Part shown: positions 6,292-7,208 of the stretch, piece after piece
Position numbering within the stretch: position 1 is the first letter of the stretch
Layout of the letters: each line of letters opens with the position of its first letter
NCBI GenBank assembly: GCA_902797405.1
Contig: CADBSP010000201.1
Coordinates: 1-7,208 of the forward strand
Direction of reading: 5' to 3'
DNA: 7,208 nucleotides
Source: an uncultured Eubacteriales bacterium
GTDB lineage: Bacteria > Bacillota > Clostridia > Peptostreptococcales > Anaerovoracaceae
Notes under the pieces: generated by a model
Databases searched by the model: none
What the model was told of the DNA's origin: nothing
Seen by the model: the letters and a program-made list of their open reading frames with translations, nothing else
Translations under genes and position numbers: made by a program

Positions 6292-6363
6292 GTACAAAAG
6301 AACTATGACCGAGAATTCATCAAATGTCTTAATGATGGCTCGCCCAATTAATGATGCCCTTGG

Positions 6364-7053
6364 TTATATAACTCCTGATAGAGCGAGTCCCATAAGAACA
6401 AAGGTGGCGAGTAAAACCAGCGACACTATCAAAACACCCTTCTTGGTTGTCCCCTTTCCTGATGCACTTTCCTCAATCAGGTGTGCCTTTCTAAGAGAGT
6501 TAACAATCGGCTTATAAAGAAGCATGGCCAAAGTAGCATTGATTCCACCTTTGATCAAGTTGAATGGGAGGAAGACAGTGGCGAGCATTCCGGCGACAAC
6601 ATTTCTAGGAACATTCATGTATAGCGGAGTGATGAGCCAATTCCAAAGAATCATTACTCCTGTCATAACCAGGACTCCTGTAATCAGTCCCATAATTGCC
6701 CCGCTCATCTTACGATTTCTGTGGTAAATAACCGCAGCAACACATGCGAAGGAGCAGCTGGCCAAGACATTCATAATGAAGCCAATCGGCCCGGTGCTGC
6801 TAATTGTAATCATTTCAATAAATGATACAACCACTGAGATAATCAGTGCCGGAATCGGCCCCATCATGAAACCGCCAATTACGATTATGACATCCTTTAG
6901 GTCAAACGAAAGAAAGCCCGACACCATCGGGAATACGCTGGAAATAAGTTTTGCAACAAAGGCGATTGCGCACAGCATTCCCATTGCAGCAAAAGTCTTC
7001 GTGTTCATCTTTCTTTCACTGCGATTAATAGTACCTACGTTGTTTTTGTCCAT
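6364..7053 (-). CDS. ribU: Riboflavin ECF transporter, substrate-binding S component
   Basis: Membrane S component that binds riboflavin and works with the shared energizing module (EcfT with the ATPases EcfA1/A2), which is not encoded here. It has 229 residues and strongly hydrophobic segments at about 19-43, 53-84, 94-112, 117-142, 153-182 and an extra one at 206-227. Family-like motifs are FDLKDV (50-55), GGFMMGP (60-66), TGPIGFIMN (87-95) and FLPFNLIKGG (161-170). The start at ATG 7053 is fixed by GGAGGT (7061-7066) seven bases upstream. An in-frame ATG at 7083 lies inside the riboswitch expression hairpin and another at 7068 overlaps the ribosome site, so both are rejected. The upstream FMN riboswitch supports the riboflavin assignment independently. 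The polar linker (188-205) plus an added C-terminal helix is longer than a minimal six-helix S component. Confidence 0.94.
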   Translation of the reverse strand: MDKNNVGTINRSERKMNTKTFAAMGMLCAIAFVAKLISSVFPMVSGFLSFDLKDVIIVIGGFMMGPIPALIISVVVSFIEMITISSTGPIGFIMNVLASCSFACVAAVIYHRNRKMSGAIMGLITGVLVMTGVMILWNWLITPLYMNVPRNVVAGMLATVFLPFNLIKGGINATLAMLLYKPIVNSLRKAHLIEESASGKGTTKKGVLIVSLVLLATFVLMGLALSGVI

Positions 7054-7058
7054 AGAAA

Positions 7059-7109
7059 ATACCTCCATTTCGGACTCTACCATCTTTCAAGATGAGTCCC
7101 TAGAGGTAT
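7059..7109 (-). promoter_or_regulatory. Shine-Dalgarno-sequestering hairpin of the ribU leader
   Basis: Read on the minus strand, ATACCTC (7103-7109) pairs with GAGGTAT (7059-7065), which covers most of the ribosome site GGAGGT (7061-7066). Inside, GGACTC (7094-7099) pairs with GAGTCC (7072-7077), and an apical ATCT/AGAT stem closes a TGAA loop (7082-7093). There is no T-tract, so this is translational rather than transcriptional control. When FMN is bound the hairpin should form and block ribU translation. A GAGG at 7122-7125 could weakly compete for the CCTC arm. Confidence 0.8.
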
Positions 7110-7130
7110 ATCAAAACATGGCCTCAAAAG

Positions 7131-7208
7131 AACCCCACCTTTTCCCATCCGGACTAATCCATTCAGGATATCACCGTCGGTTCCGGAATTCCACCGGATC
7201 GGCCTTTC
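7131..7208 (-). promoter_or_regulatory. FMN riboswitch (RFN element), 3' part; 5' part outside window
   Basis: The minus strand carries hallmark conserved RFN segments: GGTGGAATTCCGGAACCGACGGT (about 7173-7195, matching the GGTGAGATTCCGGAGCCGACGGT-type core) and AGTCCGGATGGGAAAAGG (7139-7156). The second strand of the closing stem, AAAAGGT, is visible; its partner and the first GGGTGAAATTCCC-type domain lie beyond base 7208. It binds FMN and, through the adjoining hairpin, should lower ribU translation when FMN is plentiful. Confidence 0.93.

Noticed and set aside
6253..6297. N-terminal extension of the PAP2-like protein from TTG 6297
   Set aside because: Rare start without ribosome site; the 15 codons coincide with a strong -35/-10 promoter and are absent from the family's usual length.
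5858..6727. Plus-strand frames opposite the PAP2-like and ribU genes (5858-6094, 6143-6517, 6524-6727)
   Set aside because: Shadows of membrane-protein genes on the minus strand with clear family motifs.
7054..7083. N-terminal extension of RibU from ATG 7083 or 7068
   Set aside because: These codons fall inside the expression hairpin and the GGAGGT site that clearly serves ATG 7053.

Overview
The window looks like chromosomal DNA of a low-to-mid GC Gram-positive anaerobe, most likely Bacillota, class Clostridia. The reasons are the strong AGGAGG-type ribosome sites, the consensus TTGACA/TATAAT-type promoters, an FMN riboswitch ahead of an ECF riboflavin permease, a monofunctional aspartate kinase, and a YuiD-type divergent PAP2 protein. 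No phage, plasmid, transposase, tRNA, rRNA or CRISPR gene is visible. The genus cannot be fixed from the sequence alone.

Layout. The left end is the 5' 376 codons of an aspartate kinase gene (lysC) on the minus strand, running off the window at base 1. Upstream of it lies a 382-bp gap (1129-1510) holding the lysC promoter, a tandem copy of a GGCGCC/T-tract terminator motif, and a 209-bp foldback element with perfect 18-bp terminal inverted repeats. Then comes metK (SAM synthetase, minus strand). Divergent from it is a 440-residue acidic protein that I cannot assign to a family (plus strand). The metK promoter and the promoter proposed for this gene are interleaved, so the two transcripts would overlap at their 5' ends.

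A 325-bp gap (4129-4453) follows. It holds three exact DnaA boxes (TTATCCACA) and two related TTTTCAACA repeats. Two of the exact boxes are inverted around a perfect 22-bp palindrome. This is either a DnaA-box cluster of the titration/regulatory type or part of a replication origin, and it is the most unusual regulatory structure here together with the foldback element.

The right part has an AlaX-type alanyl-tRNA editing hydrolase (plus). It converges through a shared bidirectional terminator on a YuiD/DUF212-type divergent PAP2 membrane protein (minus), which appears to have a near-leaderless promoter. The last gene is the riboflavin transporter S component ribU (minus), controlled by an FMN riboswitch whose 3' part is visible at the right edge, with a clear Shine-Dalgarno-sequestering hairpin.

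The genes are mostly single transcription units of housekeeping function (aspartate-family amino acids and SAM, translation quality control, vitamin uptake) and do not form one pathway operon. lysC and metK share the aspartate-methionine-SAM pathway and are co-oriented, but the foldback/terminator region and a separate lysC promoter separate them.
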